From NCBI GenBank assembly GCA_010279815.1, contig QEOQ01000226.1, positions 1,641,024 to 1,705,023 on the forward strand: 64,000 nt of DNA. Reading direction: 5' to 3'. Of the stretch, positions 52,372 to 64,000 are shown piece after piece (position 1 is the first letter of the stretch; every line of letters starts with the position of its first letter). The notes below the pieces were generated by a model. The model did no database searches. It was not told where the DNA came from and worked only from the letters and a program-made list of their open reading frames with translations. The DNA is from Brachionus plicatilis. Its lineage: Eukaryota > Rotifera > Eurotatoria > Ploima > Brachionidae. The position numbers were made by a program, and so were the translations under genes.

Positions 52372-55300
52372 TTAAATAAATCTAAAAAATATAGGGATTA
52401 TCAAAATTATCAAATTATAATTGACTGAAATGGAACCAGAAGTTGTGGTCAATTCACTAAGCACATCACTTCTGGTCACATCAACATTTTGAGCAGCACT
52501 GTCCAAAAGCGTCTTAGTCACGTCTGAAAACTGATCAGCATTTGGGCTATTCAATAATGAAGATAATTGATCACTGCTTAATGACTGAATCTGAACTGCA
52601 CTGAAGCTATTAACTGCCGCAGCAGGCATAATTCGCAATGTGTTTGTTGATAGGGCTTGCATTGCTCTAGTATCCAAGTTTTTCGCTTCATCAGTGCTAA
52701 TTCCTGCCACAATTGAGCCAATATCGGCAATTTCTACTGATGTCAAAGAGCTGATACTCATGGCCTGTTTGGCTTTAGTAAACAATGATCCCATGCTACT
52801 ACAATCAGCCATTTTAATCAATGAAACTGCTTTGACATTTTCTTTAAAGTATTCATTAGTGATTTGAGTCAGGTCAGAGCTTGATAAACCACATGCCAAG
52901 TTTCCCAAATAATTCAATTTTTCATTATCGATTTCTCCCAATTTGGCTTTGATGGCAGTTACAATATTGCTCAGCTGACTTGATGAAAAAGAGTCAATTT
53001 GGCCCAATGTTTGAACTGATGTCAATGATTCAACATTAAGCTTGGCTAAATCTGTATTAGAATATCCGGTTAAAATTTTGCTGTATGATGGAATTTCTGA
53101 ATCTGGTATTGTAGTGATGTCCTTAGGTAAAATTATTAATGATTAAAGAATAAAAAAAATTGTTCCTTAAAAGTAATCAAAGTGATGGAATATCCAAAGA
53201 TTCGAATTTAAAAAATTCAAAATTTTAGTCAATATTTCAAAGAAATTCATTTATTTTTGTTAAATTAAAAATTTAATATAGAACATTTGTTTTAGCCAAG
53301 AGAGTTAAATTATTTAAAAATAAGCGGGAAAAAAATAAAATTCTTGTAAAAATCTTATTTTACGGTATTGTGAAATTCAAATACAAATTGAACAAAAATT
53401 TGTCATTTTATGGTAAGTTTATAAAAAATATGAGAAAAAATACCGCAAAATAGTGCGTTTGTAGCACCTTTTTTACCCAAAAAAGAAATTTTCTGATGTA
53501 AAAAAAAAACAAAAATAAAAAAGATTTAAATTGGTTCAAAATTTAATTTTTTTAATTTTAAAAAGTATCATGTACTTGATGGTTGTATTTTTCAAAATAT
53601 TTCTTATTAATTTTAATTTTAATTTACTTAAATTAACTAAATTTTTTGGTTGCCTTTTATTTAATCTTTTGTAAAATAGTCGGATTTATAGATAGATAAC
53701 CGAGTGACACAATTTTGTGATATTTTAGATTCTATCTAAGTAAGGTGTTAAAACTCTATTTTCTGAAACATTCTCAAATCTGAAACTATTTTTAATAATT
53801 TTAAAATTTGTTCATATTTAAATACATGTCAGTAATAATGAATTTTTATTATTTTCACTAACATATCACTTAGAGTACTATATTTTAAAGACATGTCAAT
53901 AAATTCAGATATTTACATTATTAAGAATCGAAAAATAAACCATTTCATAATATACTTTCTTATTTGAGGTTTTCAATTGGATAATTCGGGTTAATTTTGA
54001 GTGATTTTGGGTAATGGGTGATTTTTTGGCAAAAACTCATAAGTTGGAACCATAATGCCCTTTAAACTTTTTGAATGAACCCTTTAGATACATCGGCTTT
54101 ATTATGAATAATGTTTTTAAAATTTTATAGCTTGCTCTTTAAATAAAGAAAGCTAAGTAGATTTTAAATAATCTGTATCATTTTTTATTGAAATTTCAAA
54201 TTATGAAAATCGGTAAAAATTCTTAATCCTTAAAAGTTGCTAAACACATTTAAGCTTTACCTTTATCTTACTATATTTAAAGTTTTTTCAACTTTTTTTT
54301 TTAAATTGAAATTTTTTAATTACAAAAAATCTTTAAAACACTTTAAGTTTCGGTTTTGTGAAGTTCAGTACAAATAACAGAACAAAGTGTAAAAAAATTA
54401 AATAACTTTTTTTCTAAAAGTTTGAAATTAATTCTGTGAAAAGTCTGCTAATGATGTGCAAAATCTCTGCAAAATGCACTACGCTCGATTATATTGAAAT
54501 TTAATTTCTGCTGAAATCTGCAAATTTAGCAGACCTTAATATTTGATGCAACCTTGAATGTTGCACTATGTTGTATTTACAGAATTAAGTTTGAACGTTT
54601 TTTTCTGTTCTTTTTATTATTTTGTACTGAATTTCAAACAATCTTAAGTTTTTTTAAATATTTTATTTAAAGAATTTTTTAAAAATAGAAATTTAGACTA
54701 AAAAGATTCATTTAATGTCATAAAATTTCTAACCTTATTCACAAATTTTTTTCATTTACTTTAATTGCATAAATTTAGGCAAATTTATTAATTCCATATT
54801 TATTCTTTTTTTCTTAAATTCATTTAATAAATTCTAGTTCAAGTTTGTTATTATAAATAAAAAGGCATTTTTTTCGATAAAGATAAAGTTTTTAATCAGA
54901 TTCAAAAATTTTTTAGATAAAATATATTTACTTTTTTTTTAGCTAATTCTTCATACTGCTTAGCAGTTAAGCTGTTATCAATATTTCCCAATGTTTCGAC
55001 GCATTTTTCGAACTCAGCAGTGGTCATTGAGGCAAAATACGATTCAGGTACCAAATCGATCGCTGAAATAATCTGGTTGACAATGTCACAAGTCAAAGCA
55101 GTTGCTAATCAGACAACAATAAAAATTATCTATGTTTTAAATTTAATAAAAAATTCACTTGATCTTTTTCGCCTTGATGATGTCAGAGGAAACCATGATC
55201 CAACCAACCGTTTGTTCCAGTTGGACACAAAAGTTTTTACTTGGTCGTCATTTCCTGAACCAACTCTGCATTTTGCTACATCCTCATTGTCCACATTTCT

Positions 55301-58300
55301 CTCACTCTTTATGTTTGAAAGCATCGAAGAAACGGAGTTTTTGACCAAATTTTGATCAACTTTGCTCTCATCCATAAAAACAGCCAAGCTTCCCATTTGA
55401 CTCAGCAGACTGGTCTTGTCGGTGTCAGTAGCTTTGCTATCGTACAAACCATTCAGCTTTGTTTTCAGAGTAGAAAAAATTGAAGCGTTTGGCTGAAAGC
55501 TTTGTGTGTTAAAATAATCTATTTGGGATTCTATCTCAGAAGTTTCCAAATTATTAAGATATTCTTCAGGAATAAGACTGGCAAAGCATGGACCCAAGCT
55601 GTTCAAATGATTTGAAGTAATACTAGCAGCAGCAACCAATTTCTTGATAGCTTCGGATGCGTACAAGGCTCGAGATCTGTACAAAAATGAACAACATTTT
55701 GACGAGTCCATTTTGGAATTCTTTTCTATGATGGTTGAAAATTTTTGGGTATTTCTTAGCCATGAATAGACTGATTCACTAAAAAATAAATCTCGATTAA
55801 AATTTGAAAAAAAAATTACTCAAGTGAACCAAAGACATGATTCAAAGCAAATTTTATTAAAAGTTTGAAAAATATGAAAAAATTTTTTAAATTTGTTTTT
55901 AAGTTAAAAAATATCAACTTAGCTTAAAGCTTATTTTTAAGAGCGAAAAATGCTCAATTTCTTAACATATTCTTAAAAAATATTTAAAGTCATTGAAATT
56001 ACTTCAATTTCAAAATAGAATAAATTCACATTAAAAAAATTTCGAAAAGAATTTTTAAATTCTGCAGAAATTATTATTTTTAGAAGGTTAAAATATATTG
56101 AAATTTAAGATAATTAAAAAAATAAATATTTTATTCAGAATGTCTTTGTATTTAAAATGTTGTAGAATAAGAATCATTTCAGCGGCTTTAAATTCACTTA
56201 AAAAAAATGAGCTTAAATACTTAAAATACAATATTTTTTTTACTTTTTAAATATTTTAATTTTTGCATGGAAAATTGAAGTTTTTAGACAAGAGATAATC
56301 GATTTGGATTTCCTAATATTTTAATTTTAAATCTCGGAAATTTTTTAAGATTTTTAACAATTCAAATAAAATTTTTTTTAAACGAAATTTTCTTGATTTA
56401 TTATAAAAATTTTTCTTATTAATTATTTTAAATATTTTAATTAAACATTTTTTTTAAGTTTAAGATTAAATTTTAAAAATTTTGTGTTCCATGTAATTTT
56501 TTCTCAACTTCACTCTAAGTTATAAAATTTAATTTTGGAAAAGTCAAAAAATCTTATTTGTAAAGTATTTAAAATTTTTTTCGATTTTAATTTTGTTATA
56601 AATTAACATTTAAATGACCAATCATTTAATTTTTTTGAAATTTTTCAGTTCAATTTATATTTTGAAAAAAATAATTTATATAGAATTACAAAAGGATTTA
56701 GAAAATAGTTTTAAAACATGAAGTTAAATTACTTGGCAGCAACTATGACTTCAGCAATAGCTTCGACATCCTCAGTGGACAAAGCGTCAAAATTAGCAGC
56801 TTTTTGATCATCAGTGGCATCAGCCCAGCTTTGCAACAATGAATCCAAAAATGCTGATCTCTAAATAAATAAAATAGGATCTTAAATTTTTAAATATTTG
56901 CTTCAATACTTGACTGCTGGTAAAAATCTGAGAAGAATCGGATGATGACTTAAGTAAAGAAATTACTGCATCTTTTTTCTTTTCTTTCGGCACTTGATTC
57001 AGTTCGGCTCTGCTTATTTTGGTTACCACCGTTTTCAAAACACTTGCATCTAAATCGGCAACTGTTTTTCCTGAAGTCAAAGAGCTAGTCAACAAATTTT
57101 CCCTCTAAATGGTAAATTTGAATTAAAAAAAAAATTATAAAATTTTCTAAAAGTCTACATAGCTTGAAGGTATTGACTTGTCTGGTAAATCAGACACTGA
57201 CAAATTGAATTTTAAAAATGTGTTCAAAGGTATTTTTTCCGCAAATTTAGAATCGACTTTTCCCAAAAATTCCTTAAATTCTTCTTTTGTACCATTTGAA
57301 GAAATCTTTTTGAACAAAATAAATTTAAGTAAAACATTTGTTCAGATTACTATTCAGTTACTTTAGACGTGACCAAAAGTGCTTTGCTGCTATCGATTTT
57401 AGAAGAAAAACCATCAAAATTTTTGATCAAGTCAGAAGGTGAAGCTTCGCTTAAAATTTCTGCTGGGACAAAGGCAGCAACATGAGCCACATCAGCGAAT
57501 GAAGTGTTTCTGGGTATTTTTTTGGCCAGTTTTCTAGCCGAATCATCGTCAATAGAATTTTCGAACTTTTTTATCACATCTAATGCATCACTGGACGGAA
57601 TAGTGGATATTTGAGATTGGGTAAAAATCGTTCCCAATGGGATAGATCCATCAGCTAAGCAGCAAAAAAAAAAGATTAAAAAAATGATTTTTTTTCATTT
57701 TATTTTAAGATGCACTTCGAATATTTTAGAATTAACTAGGAAATATAAACTTTGTTTTTTTATAATAGATCTTGTATTTTAGCATGTGGTCAAATTTTAA
57801 CTGTTATAATTCTAATTTTTTTTATTTTAAAATTCTTTAGTTTTAAAGCCAAAGTGTCATAAGAGTATTTTCTTTTTTAATTTTATGTTAATCTTATAGT
57901 AGAGAAAATATTATCTGTATGACAGAAATAATTACTTTTTGACGAAAATATTGTTAAAAATAATATGTTTCTGATTCCAATAATTTTTAAATGTCTAAAA
58001 TGATTTATTTTATAATTATTCAGTCAATTTTTATTCTTGTTTTCTTTATAAATTTTTTTTGTTCAATTATAATTAAAAATAAAAAAAAACAATAAAAAAA
58101 TTGTTGCTTTTCTTAACATTTTTTTTGCCTTCGTCTTTTGACCAACTTTAACTTTAGCTAAAACAGGATTCTTAATGTACATAAAAGTTTTTACGATACT
58201 ATTTCTATGGCCAAAATGCTTTATTACTGCCTTTTCACCATACAGATAGCTTAAAGCCAATTTCCGGCCTTTTTCACTACAATTAGTATGAATAGCAATT

Positions 58301-61261
58301 TTTTTATTTCTCATCGTATCAATCGGCCAGTGCCTTTACATATTTACCATATTTTTTTTAGAAAAAAATATTTCAGTATGAAACTAATGAAATTTAGCCA
58401 AAAAAAAATATTTTTGGGCAAAATCCCAATTATTGCTATACTAGTTTTTACTAATATTTCTTTACAAAATAAATCACAAATGATTTAAAATAAAGGTTTA
58501 AAAGTTTTGTGTTTTTTTTAGTCACACATAAAACCAGAGTTGGTCAGGTAAAAATCAAATTTAACTTTTACTTAACCGATATCTACTTAAATTTTGGTAA
58601 AATCTTTTAAAACGATTTTTTTTTAAGAAAAACTCAAGAAAACATTTTTTCTAATTTTAAAGAAAAATAATATAAAATTTTCACACAATTATAATATTTT
58701 TTCAATCCTATCAATATCCCTTGCTTACAATTTTTTAAATCATTATGCACAATTGCATCATACTTTAATAAATTCATATTTTTCTTTATGTATTTTAACC
58801 TTCTTTAAATGAATTTTTGACTTTTATGTGGTTTTGAAAAATTTATAAATCCTTCAAAAAAATCTTTTACAATCCGAATTGGACGGGGGGTTTTGACGCA
58901 TAAATACAAATAATAAAGCATAAAAAATTAAACCATAGCATAATGAATAAAAAGTTAAAATTTTTTTTTTGTTTTTTTTTCTCGCATATTTTTTTTTATT
59001 AAAGCATAAAAAAATTTTGAATGCATAAGAATATTTAATTTCAAGCATAAATAATCAAAAATTTATTAAGAATAAGATAAAAAAAATATGAAAAAGATAT
59101 GAGTGGTATAAACAGAGACTTAATTGGACAGTTAAAGATTGGTACATAGTCATTTTCAATGACGAGTCAATTTTTAGGTCTTTAATTGTAAATCAAGAGT
59201 AAAAGTAAAAAAAGTTTATAAATGGGAAGTTTCATCCGAAGTTCTGTTTACCAAGGTTACAGAACGGTGGAGGTTCAGTCGGTATCTGGTGATGTATAAT
59301 TTTTTATTTTGGTTTTATTTTATTGATTGAAGACAAAAAAATAAAAAATAAAAGAGTAAAATAAAATAGGAATGGTTAAAAATCAAAATAATACCTATTT
59401 TTGTTTTATGCTATAATATTTTTTTTATTCTTAACTTGCTTTATTTTATGCGAGACTAATTTTTATATGCTTTAATGATACAATCTTTATACTATACTTA
59501 ATTTTTTTTGGTTTATGCGCTATTAAATTTTTTTTTATACTATAATTTTTTTTTTTTATGCGTCAAATACATTTTTCCATCCGAATTTTGTATTTTCTAT
59601 AATCTAATATATCGCTAGAAGAAAACCATTCAGCTAATTTTTTTATATTAAGTTTCGAACCTTAACTTGATTTACAAACGGTTTTTTGCAGATTTTTAAT
59701 AGAATTTTGATTAAAATGCAGCATTGTTGCACCGTGTTGCATTCACATAACTAGTTAACTTATAAAAAAAAGTAAAAGATTTTCTATCATTTCGCTTTAT
59801 TCTTTTATACTAAATTTAACAAATTTTTATAAAACAACTTTCAATTTTTTTCCCATTTATTTTTTCCCTCAGCCTCTGTCTTAAGAAATACAATAATTTC
59901 TTGAATGATAAGATGGAAATAAAACTTAAGAACAACTCAAATTTAAGTCTCGGAAAGCACTCAAAAATTAAAAAAAATTAAATGTTTAAAATTTTAAAAT
60001 AAAAAAGAAATGGATAGCGGTAATTTTCAAATTATTGTTTTAAAATTTCAAATTATTTTTCTTAAAAATAGGAAAAGCTGTTTTTTAAGATTATCTTAAA
60101 GATTCTTATTAAATTTGATGTACTATTTTACTTTTTTTATGTTAATTGTAAAAAGCAAAAGCGAAACATCACTGTAAGGAAAAGACTTAATGCTAAAAAA
60201 TAATTAAAATTGAGATTTGTGTACTTGGTAAGGTTGGATCGTTCATTTAAGAAAATTATTTTTAGCCAAAGTTTTTTTAAAATTAAATTTTGCTGTATTT
60301 TGAATAAACTAACTTGAATTTTTAGTATATTTATTTTTCAAATCTATTTATTTACTGCAAATTTTATTCCTCTTTAATTTTTTTTGAAATTTAAACTTAT
60401 TTTGATATTTTTCAATAGTAAATTTAAAATTTTTGTTGTATAAAGAGCTATATATTTTTGATTTTTTCAATTTTAGTTATTTTATTAAAAAGCTTACTGA
60501 TTGCAGCAATATCGCTTAATTTTAGTGGCAGAGAATCATTTCGAACAGGTGCCAAGTAGGTTCCGAGCGTATTTTGGCAAAACTTGGCCACATCTGAACT
60601 AACAAATGGCAAAAATGTTTTGGAGAAGTTTTTTCTGTCTTCTGAATAATTTGCGTTCAATAATCGATCAAAATTACAATCTCTCTTGCATGGAATTAAT
60701 TTTTTAAGTCTTGGAAAAAAAATTAATTTTTCTTAAATTTTTTTTCCCAGCAATACCTTTCTTCTGTAACCACTTTATCATCCCTGTTCTTCTCAAATTC
60801 TTCTTCTAGCAGTTTATAATAAATTCTTGCTGATGAACAGTTACTTTTCCAGTCTAAATTTAATTTGTCCAATTCATCATAAAGCTCCTTTAAAGAAAAA
60901 AATTAAAAAATAAATTTGACTTCCAATATTTTACAAATTTGTTTGTTTCAAATGATTTGACTTTATCGGGTGTTGATAAAAAATTTGGCAATAAGTCAAT
61001 GACAAGCTTGAGAATGTCTGGAGTAATTTTTCCAAGAATAGGATTATCTGCTATTGGAGTGATTTTAGTAGTGGTCTGAGTGGTCGTTACAATATTCCTC
61101 ACCGTAGTTGTTGTAACCATTGATTTAGTTTGATTTGTACTGTCTGAATCAGAGTTATTAGTTAATGATCCCGACTCAGTTGACAGCTCTGAATAGGTTG
61201 TTTCATCTTCGCAGTAACAACTTGTCACAATAAGAAATAAAAGGAGAATTTGTTTTTTCAT
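52372..61261 (-). CDS. Mesothelin/otoancorin-like GPI-anchored surface protein, 10 exons
   Basis: Exons (reverse strand): 61261-60935, 60887-60757, 60709-60498, 57654-57362, 57305-57159, 57104-56910, 56860-56733, 55778-55159, 55104-54932, 53121-52372. Every GT-AG junction keeps frame, giving 991 residues. Residues 1-17 are a signal peptide (MKKQILLLFLIVTSCYC). About 24-70 is Ser/Thr-rich (likely O-glycosylated). The rest is short amphipathic helical repeats with patterns such as FVPAEILSEASPSDLIKNF and IQSLSSDQLSSLLNS, typical of the mesothelin/stereocilin/otoancorin superfamily. R-R-K-R at 680-683 is a furin-type site. The last ~14 residues are hydrophobic (LIILIIPIFFRFI) after a small-residue stretch (TTTSGS), fitting a GPI signal. 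Cleavage would leave a ~308-residue anchored part. Six introns are 47-56 nt; introns 3, 7 and 9 are 2.8, 0.95 and 1.8 kb, the first and last with transposons. Family assignment is by pattern, so moderately sure; gene structure surer. Confidence 0.75.
53830..53935. repeat. Fragment of the GACATGTC MITE (in intron 9)
   Basis: Contains ACATGTCAGTAATAATG, AGAGTACTATATTTTAAAGA and ACATGTCAATAAATTC, as in the MITE at 32521-32669. Ends decayed. Confidence 0.5.
54350..54643. mobile_element. MITE family B, copy 2 (in intron 9)
   Basis: Ends GGTTTTGTGAAGTTCAGTAC and, on the reverse strand, TTGAAATTCAGTACAAAATA. The interior CTCTGCAAAATGCACTACGC matches copy 1 (CTCTGCAAAATGCACTGCGG). Confidence 0.75.
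58063..58314 (-). CDS. Unrecognised 83-residue ORF within intron 3
   Basis: Reverse-strand frame MRNKKIAIHTNCSEKGRKLA, then LSYLYGEKAVIKHFGHRNS, and a basic KVKVGQKTKAKKMLRKA tail. Codon choice is more balanced than in random frames here. It lies in the 2.8 kb intron 3 of the mesothelin-like gene, on the same strand. Its translation has no cysteine/histidine spacing I recognise. It could be an unrecognised exon, a nested gene or transposon debris. No flanking splice sites keep it in frame with exons 3 and 4. Confidence 0.25.
   Translation of the reverse strand: MRNKKIAIHTNCSEKGRKLALSYLYGEKAVIKHFGHRNSIVKTFMYIKNPVLAKVKVGQKTKAKKMLRKATIFLLFFFIFNYN
58872..59586. mobile_element. Degenerate Tc1-like element (in intron 3)
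   Basis: Imperfect inverted ends share TTTGACGCATAAA (left near 58893; right, on the reverse strand, near 59560). Subterminal GCATAAA/TTTATGC repeats fill both sides (58915-59050 and 59410-59560). The centre holds a Tc1 transposase scrap. Confidence 0.6.
59125..59296 (+). pseudogene. Tc1 transposase catalytic fragment
   Basis: The frame WTVKDWYIVIFNDESIFRSL contains the second catalytic Asp block (xxFxDES). After two in-frame TAA stops, GKFHPKFCLPRLQNGGGSVG continues as IW-stop-CI, matching the conserved GGGSVMVWGC block. Three stops in 57 codons: inactive. Confidence 0.8.
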
Positions 61262-62300
61262 TTTTGAATTTTGGAAAAATGATTTTTAGGGGAACAAGCT
61301 TAAATAGGAAAAAATTTTATTAAATGGAACCACTGTTACTGTTTATGGCTGGAAAAATGTTTTGAAATTCATGTTACCATGATTATTTTAACTGGTAGCT
61401 GTGTTTAGATGGAGAAAAATTCAAAAAAGGATATTTTCAATTTATATTTAATTTGTTTTTTCAATTTATTTTAAATTAAATATTTAAAAGCTTTATGAAA
61501 ATTTTGAGATTTTTTAATCAAAAATGGAACATTTGAAAAATCGATTTTTTTTATTTTCGATAACTTTTGGCAAATAATTGCTAACTATTTGAAGAATCAA
61601 ATTTTTAAATTTAATTTCTTTAAAAGAGTTTCGAATTTAATTGAATGTTCCGTTACGTAATTTTGATCGGAAAAATTTAACTGCCTGGAAGAATTGCTGT
61701 CATAAGCAAGTAATTTTATTTTTAAGAAATCAAATAACAATTTTAATTCATCCAATAAAGTTAAAAAAAGGGTTGAAATAAATTTTAACGTTTTTACTTT
61801 ACTTGAATAGAAAAATATTGATTTATCAAAAACTTTGACGATCTTTTTACAAAAACAAAACTAAAAGCATTAGAATTAAAATTTGATAGAATTAAAATTG
61901 GTCAAAATTTTGAACAAACAAAAATTTATTTGTTTAAAAGAAAGTAAACAATGAAACTTCAGACTAAATCTCAATTTTTAATTTAAAAGCCAGTCTTAAG
62001 CTTAATAAAATTTAATAAATTCTCAAATATTTTTTGATTTCATTATTAATTTAATCTGTAAATTAAAATTTTCTCCATTTGTATTTCCAATCATATTTTC
62101 AAATTTATTTTATTGAATAATCAAATGTTAAAATTTTTTTATTACATTAAATCCCTCGAAAATGTTTATACTGCTGATAAGTTTTGATTAAAGAGTAAAT
62201 TCTGATAATCATCTCCACCTAAAGAAATATTTTGGATTCTGAATCCGAACTCGGTAATTAAATATTGGACAATTAAAAGTTTTAAAAAGTGGTTCTGATG
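61262..62300. other. 5' flank of the mesothelin-like gene / intergenic
   Basis: Must contain the promoter of the mesothelin-like gene. The G+C-richer 61320-61420 just upstream is a candidate, but no motif is recognised. The rest is A/T-rich. Confidence 0.3.
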
Positions 62301-62311
62301 TTTTTTTTTAA

Positions 62312-62608
62312 TTTCTCGGTCCCGATTTTAAAATTGAATGTCAAATCTTCTCAAGGATATTATTTTTGGTAATATTTGAAAGATCTTATCAAGCAAATGT
62401 GAATTTTTTGGTAAATTTAAGTCCAATCCTTATCCAATCTTTAAAAATCAATGCGATTCGGTTGAATGTCAAACAGAATATTGTAAATAAAAAAAGCAAT
62501 AGATTTCAGGTTTTTTTTAATCTTGTTCCATTTTTAATGCTTGATGCCAATGTTTTGCAGAGTATTTTTTTGAAAACTTTCCAAGGTGATGAAAATGAAT
62601 GGGAATAA
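62312..62608 (+). CDS. Unrecognised coding-like ORF, possible terminal exon
   Basis: The frame is open from just after a TAA at 62309-62311 to TAA 62606-62608. Its second half reads NVNFLVNLSPILIQSLKINA and RFQVFFNLVPFLMLDANVLQ, and it ends KTFQGDENEWE. No convincing ATG is near the start, so it could be the last exon of a gene, or a decayed one. The leucine-rich helical pattern is weakly like the mesothelin-type repeats next door, but that may be chance. Family not recognised. Confidence 0.3.
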   Translation, partial: FLGPDFKIECQIFSRILFLVIFERSYQANVNFLVNLSPILIQSLKINAIRLNVKQNIVNKKSNRFQVFFNLVPFLMLDANVLQSIFLKTFQGDENEWE

Positions 62609-62723
62609 TGATGAATTTCTTTATTGTAATGTCAAAAATTAAATAAGTTATTTTAAGAGAATGACTACGGAAAGATTTTTTATCTTTATGTAGCTAAGTC
62701 TTAGAACAGACAATGATCTTTAA

Positions 62724-63131
62724 CACTAGAAGCACCAAATTAAAGAATAATTAAGGAATGAAAATTAAGGAATAAATCATATATTTTATGTTTAAATTTA
62801 TTTAAATTATTAAATAAATTAAATAAGAATAATAAATTAATAAATTTTAGTCTTTTCTTAGGCTTCATAAAATATCCATGGTCAATCACACTTTTTACAA
62901 ATACTCTCTATTTCTTTAGTACAATATCCACATCCTGCTTTTTTACATTTTGAACAAAAATTTGTCGCTTTTTAATTACCACATAAACGAATTTGAAAAA
63001 TTTTTTTCAATTGAATTTAGAAAGTTATTATTATTTTTAATGCTGAAAAAAAATATTCTTAAAAAAAATACTTGGATTTTAGCGGCCAAACACCGAAAAA
63101 AGAGTCATTTTGACTCGTTGGTGCTTCTAGT
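62724..63131. mobile_element. Short piggyBac-type element flanked by TTAA/CTAA
   Basis: Perfect 15-bp inverted ends CACTAGAAGCACCAA at 62724 and, reverse strand, at 63131. The left is flanked by TTAA (62720-62723), the right by CTAA (one change). It retains the 3' end of a transposase gene on the - strand. The 408 bp size shows an internal deletion. Confidence 0.85.
62882..62983 (-). pseudogene. piggyBac transposase C-terminal cysteine-rich domain remnant
   Basis: On the reverse strand: RLCGN-stop-KATNFCSKCKKAGCGYC, then TKEIESICKKCD and a natural-looking stop at 62882-62884. The C-x2-C, C-x2-C, C-x2-C spacing is the C-terminal zinc-binding domain of piggyBac transposases. A TAA replaces the Cys codon expected after RLCGN. 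Nothing of the catalytic core remains. Confidence 0.85.
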
Positions 63132-63136
63132 GCTAA

Positions 63137-64000
63137 GACACAAGAAAAATTTCAGATAATTTATTTCTTGAAGAATAAACTATGAAAAGATACTTTGATA
63201 TTTTGGAAATTTTTCGAAAATTGAAAGATTTTTGATTAAAAGCGTTTTATAAATTTATAGATATATAAATAAATAAATAATTGCTCGAGCTTTCGCTTTT
63301 TGCCAAGCTTATGAAAACTGTTCCAAAAAAAAAAATATATTGTTATTATAAGAGTGGCTCTATTGACACATAATGTGTCAATAAAATTGGAATATTGACA
63401 CATTATGTTCCGATAAAAAAAATTATATAGACACAATCAAAAAAAAAATGTTGAATTATATTACAAAAATATATATTCAATACAAATTAATAACAAAAAA
63501 TTTCATTTATAACCTAATTTAAGTTAAAGTTAATTTAAGTTTAAGTCTATTCTAACAAAATAAAATAAGGCAGCTTTTTTTCATTAGATTTTTTTTTCAA
63601 TTTTTGTCTCATCAAGTCCAAAGAGAGGTTCTCATTCTGTTGAATCAAACGAAATCAAATAATTTGCTTGGTAATTAATTTGGATTAAAGACTAAATATC
63701 ATTTATACTTCTAATTTATTTTTAAATTTTTTAATTAAAAAATTAGATTTTTCCTATTTTGGTGCATTTAAGCTTACGAAAGTCAAAAAATAACAAGTTA
63801 AAGTCTTCAAAAATTAATCAATAGTATTATAAATTCTATATTCCTAATTATTTTATTTTTAAAAGTACATTTCTTTGCCTTTTAATTAAAACAATGCGAG
63901 ATTTAAATCTAAAAAAAAAATATACTAACTTTAGATAGCTTTGGGTAGTGATGGGGTTTTTTAGCAATAGGCGAAGAATGAAATTCTAAAATCAAATTTT
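63137..64000. other. Intergenic to window end
   Basis: Includes a TAAATAAATAAATAA run near 63264-63280 and ACACATTATGT/ACATAATGTGT inverted words (63366-63412). No gene recognised. Confidence 0.35.

Noticed and set aside
52640..52867. 75-codon ORF on the + strand, and similar ones at 55020-55355 and 46528-46710
   Set aside because: Antisense shadows of the mesothelin-like exons and the LINE frame.
1..64000. CRISPR arrays, bacterial operons, ribosome binding sites
   Set aside because: The genes are intron-containing and animal-like; no regularly spaced repeats of CRISPR type occur.

Overview
The window is eukaryotic and very A+T-rich, with long A/T tracts throughout. Genes are split by GT-AG introns that are mostly only 45-60 nt long. 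The recognisable genes are animal-like: an RRP7-type ribosome biogenesis factor, a rhodopsin-like GPCR, a rabenosyn-5-like FYVE protein and a large mesothelin/otoancorin-like surface protein. Composition, tiny introns and the dense mix of CR1-like LINEs, MULE, hAT, Tc1/mariner, pogo and piggyBac relics would suit a small aquatic invertebrate such as a monogonont rotifer (Brachionus-like). That placement is inference, not proof.

Layout. 1-2.1 kb: intergenic, with repeats. 2.1-3.1 kb: five-exon RRP7 gene (+). 3.3-5.9 kb: MITEs and an orphan coding-like scrap. 6.0-7.1 kb: GPCR (-). 7.2-9.3 kb: MITEs. 9.8-11.6 kb: the last two exons of a C2H2 zinc-finger gene (-), whose intron is filled almost end to end by an inverted-repeat element that itself contains a MITE. 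11.6-13.0 kb: pogo-like element containing a foldback with ACTCG repeats, which in turn contains a hAT-like element. 13-24.7 kb: gene-poor, with three short elements that carry 8-bp target duplications. 24.7-28.6 kb: relics of two MULEs and a CR1-like LINE. 29.75-29.99 kb: a G+C-rich island of unknown nature. 32.5-36.7 kb: piggyBac relic, foldback, dispersed repeat, MITE and LINE remnant. 37.0-40.0 kb: a MULE encoding FLYWCH + DDE transposase + Ulp1-type protease. 40.1-41.7 kb: hAT element with intact TSD. 42.0-44.5 kb: a second MULE type (PHD-like finger). 45-47.2 kb: Tc1 and LINE relics. 47.5-49.4 kb: five-exon rabenosyn-5-like gene (+). 52.4-61.3 kb: ten-exon mesothelin-like gene (-). 62.7-63.1 kb: short piggyBac relic.

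The four well-supported host genes act in unrelated processes: rRNA processing, signalling, endosomal trafficking and cell surface. I see no operon-like arrangement. Most of the remaining sequence is transposon debris, often nested. Exon models were built by hand from reading frame, splice dinucleotides and phase agreement; they have not been checked against transcripts.
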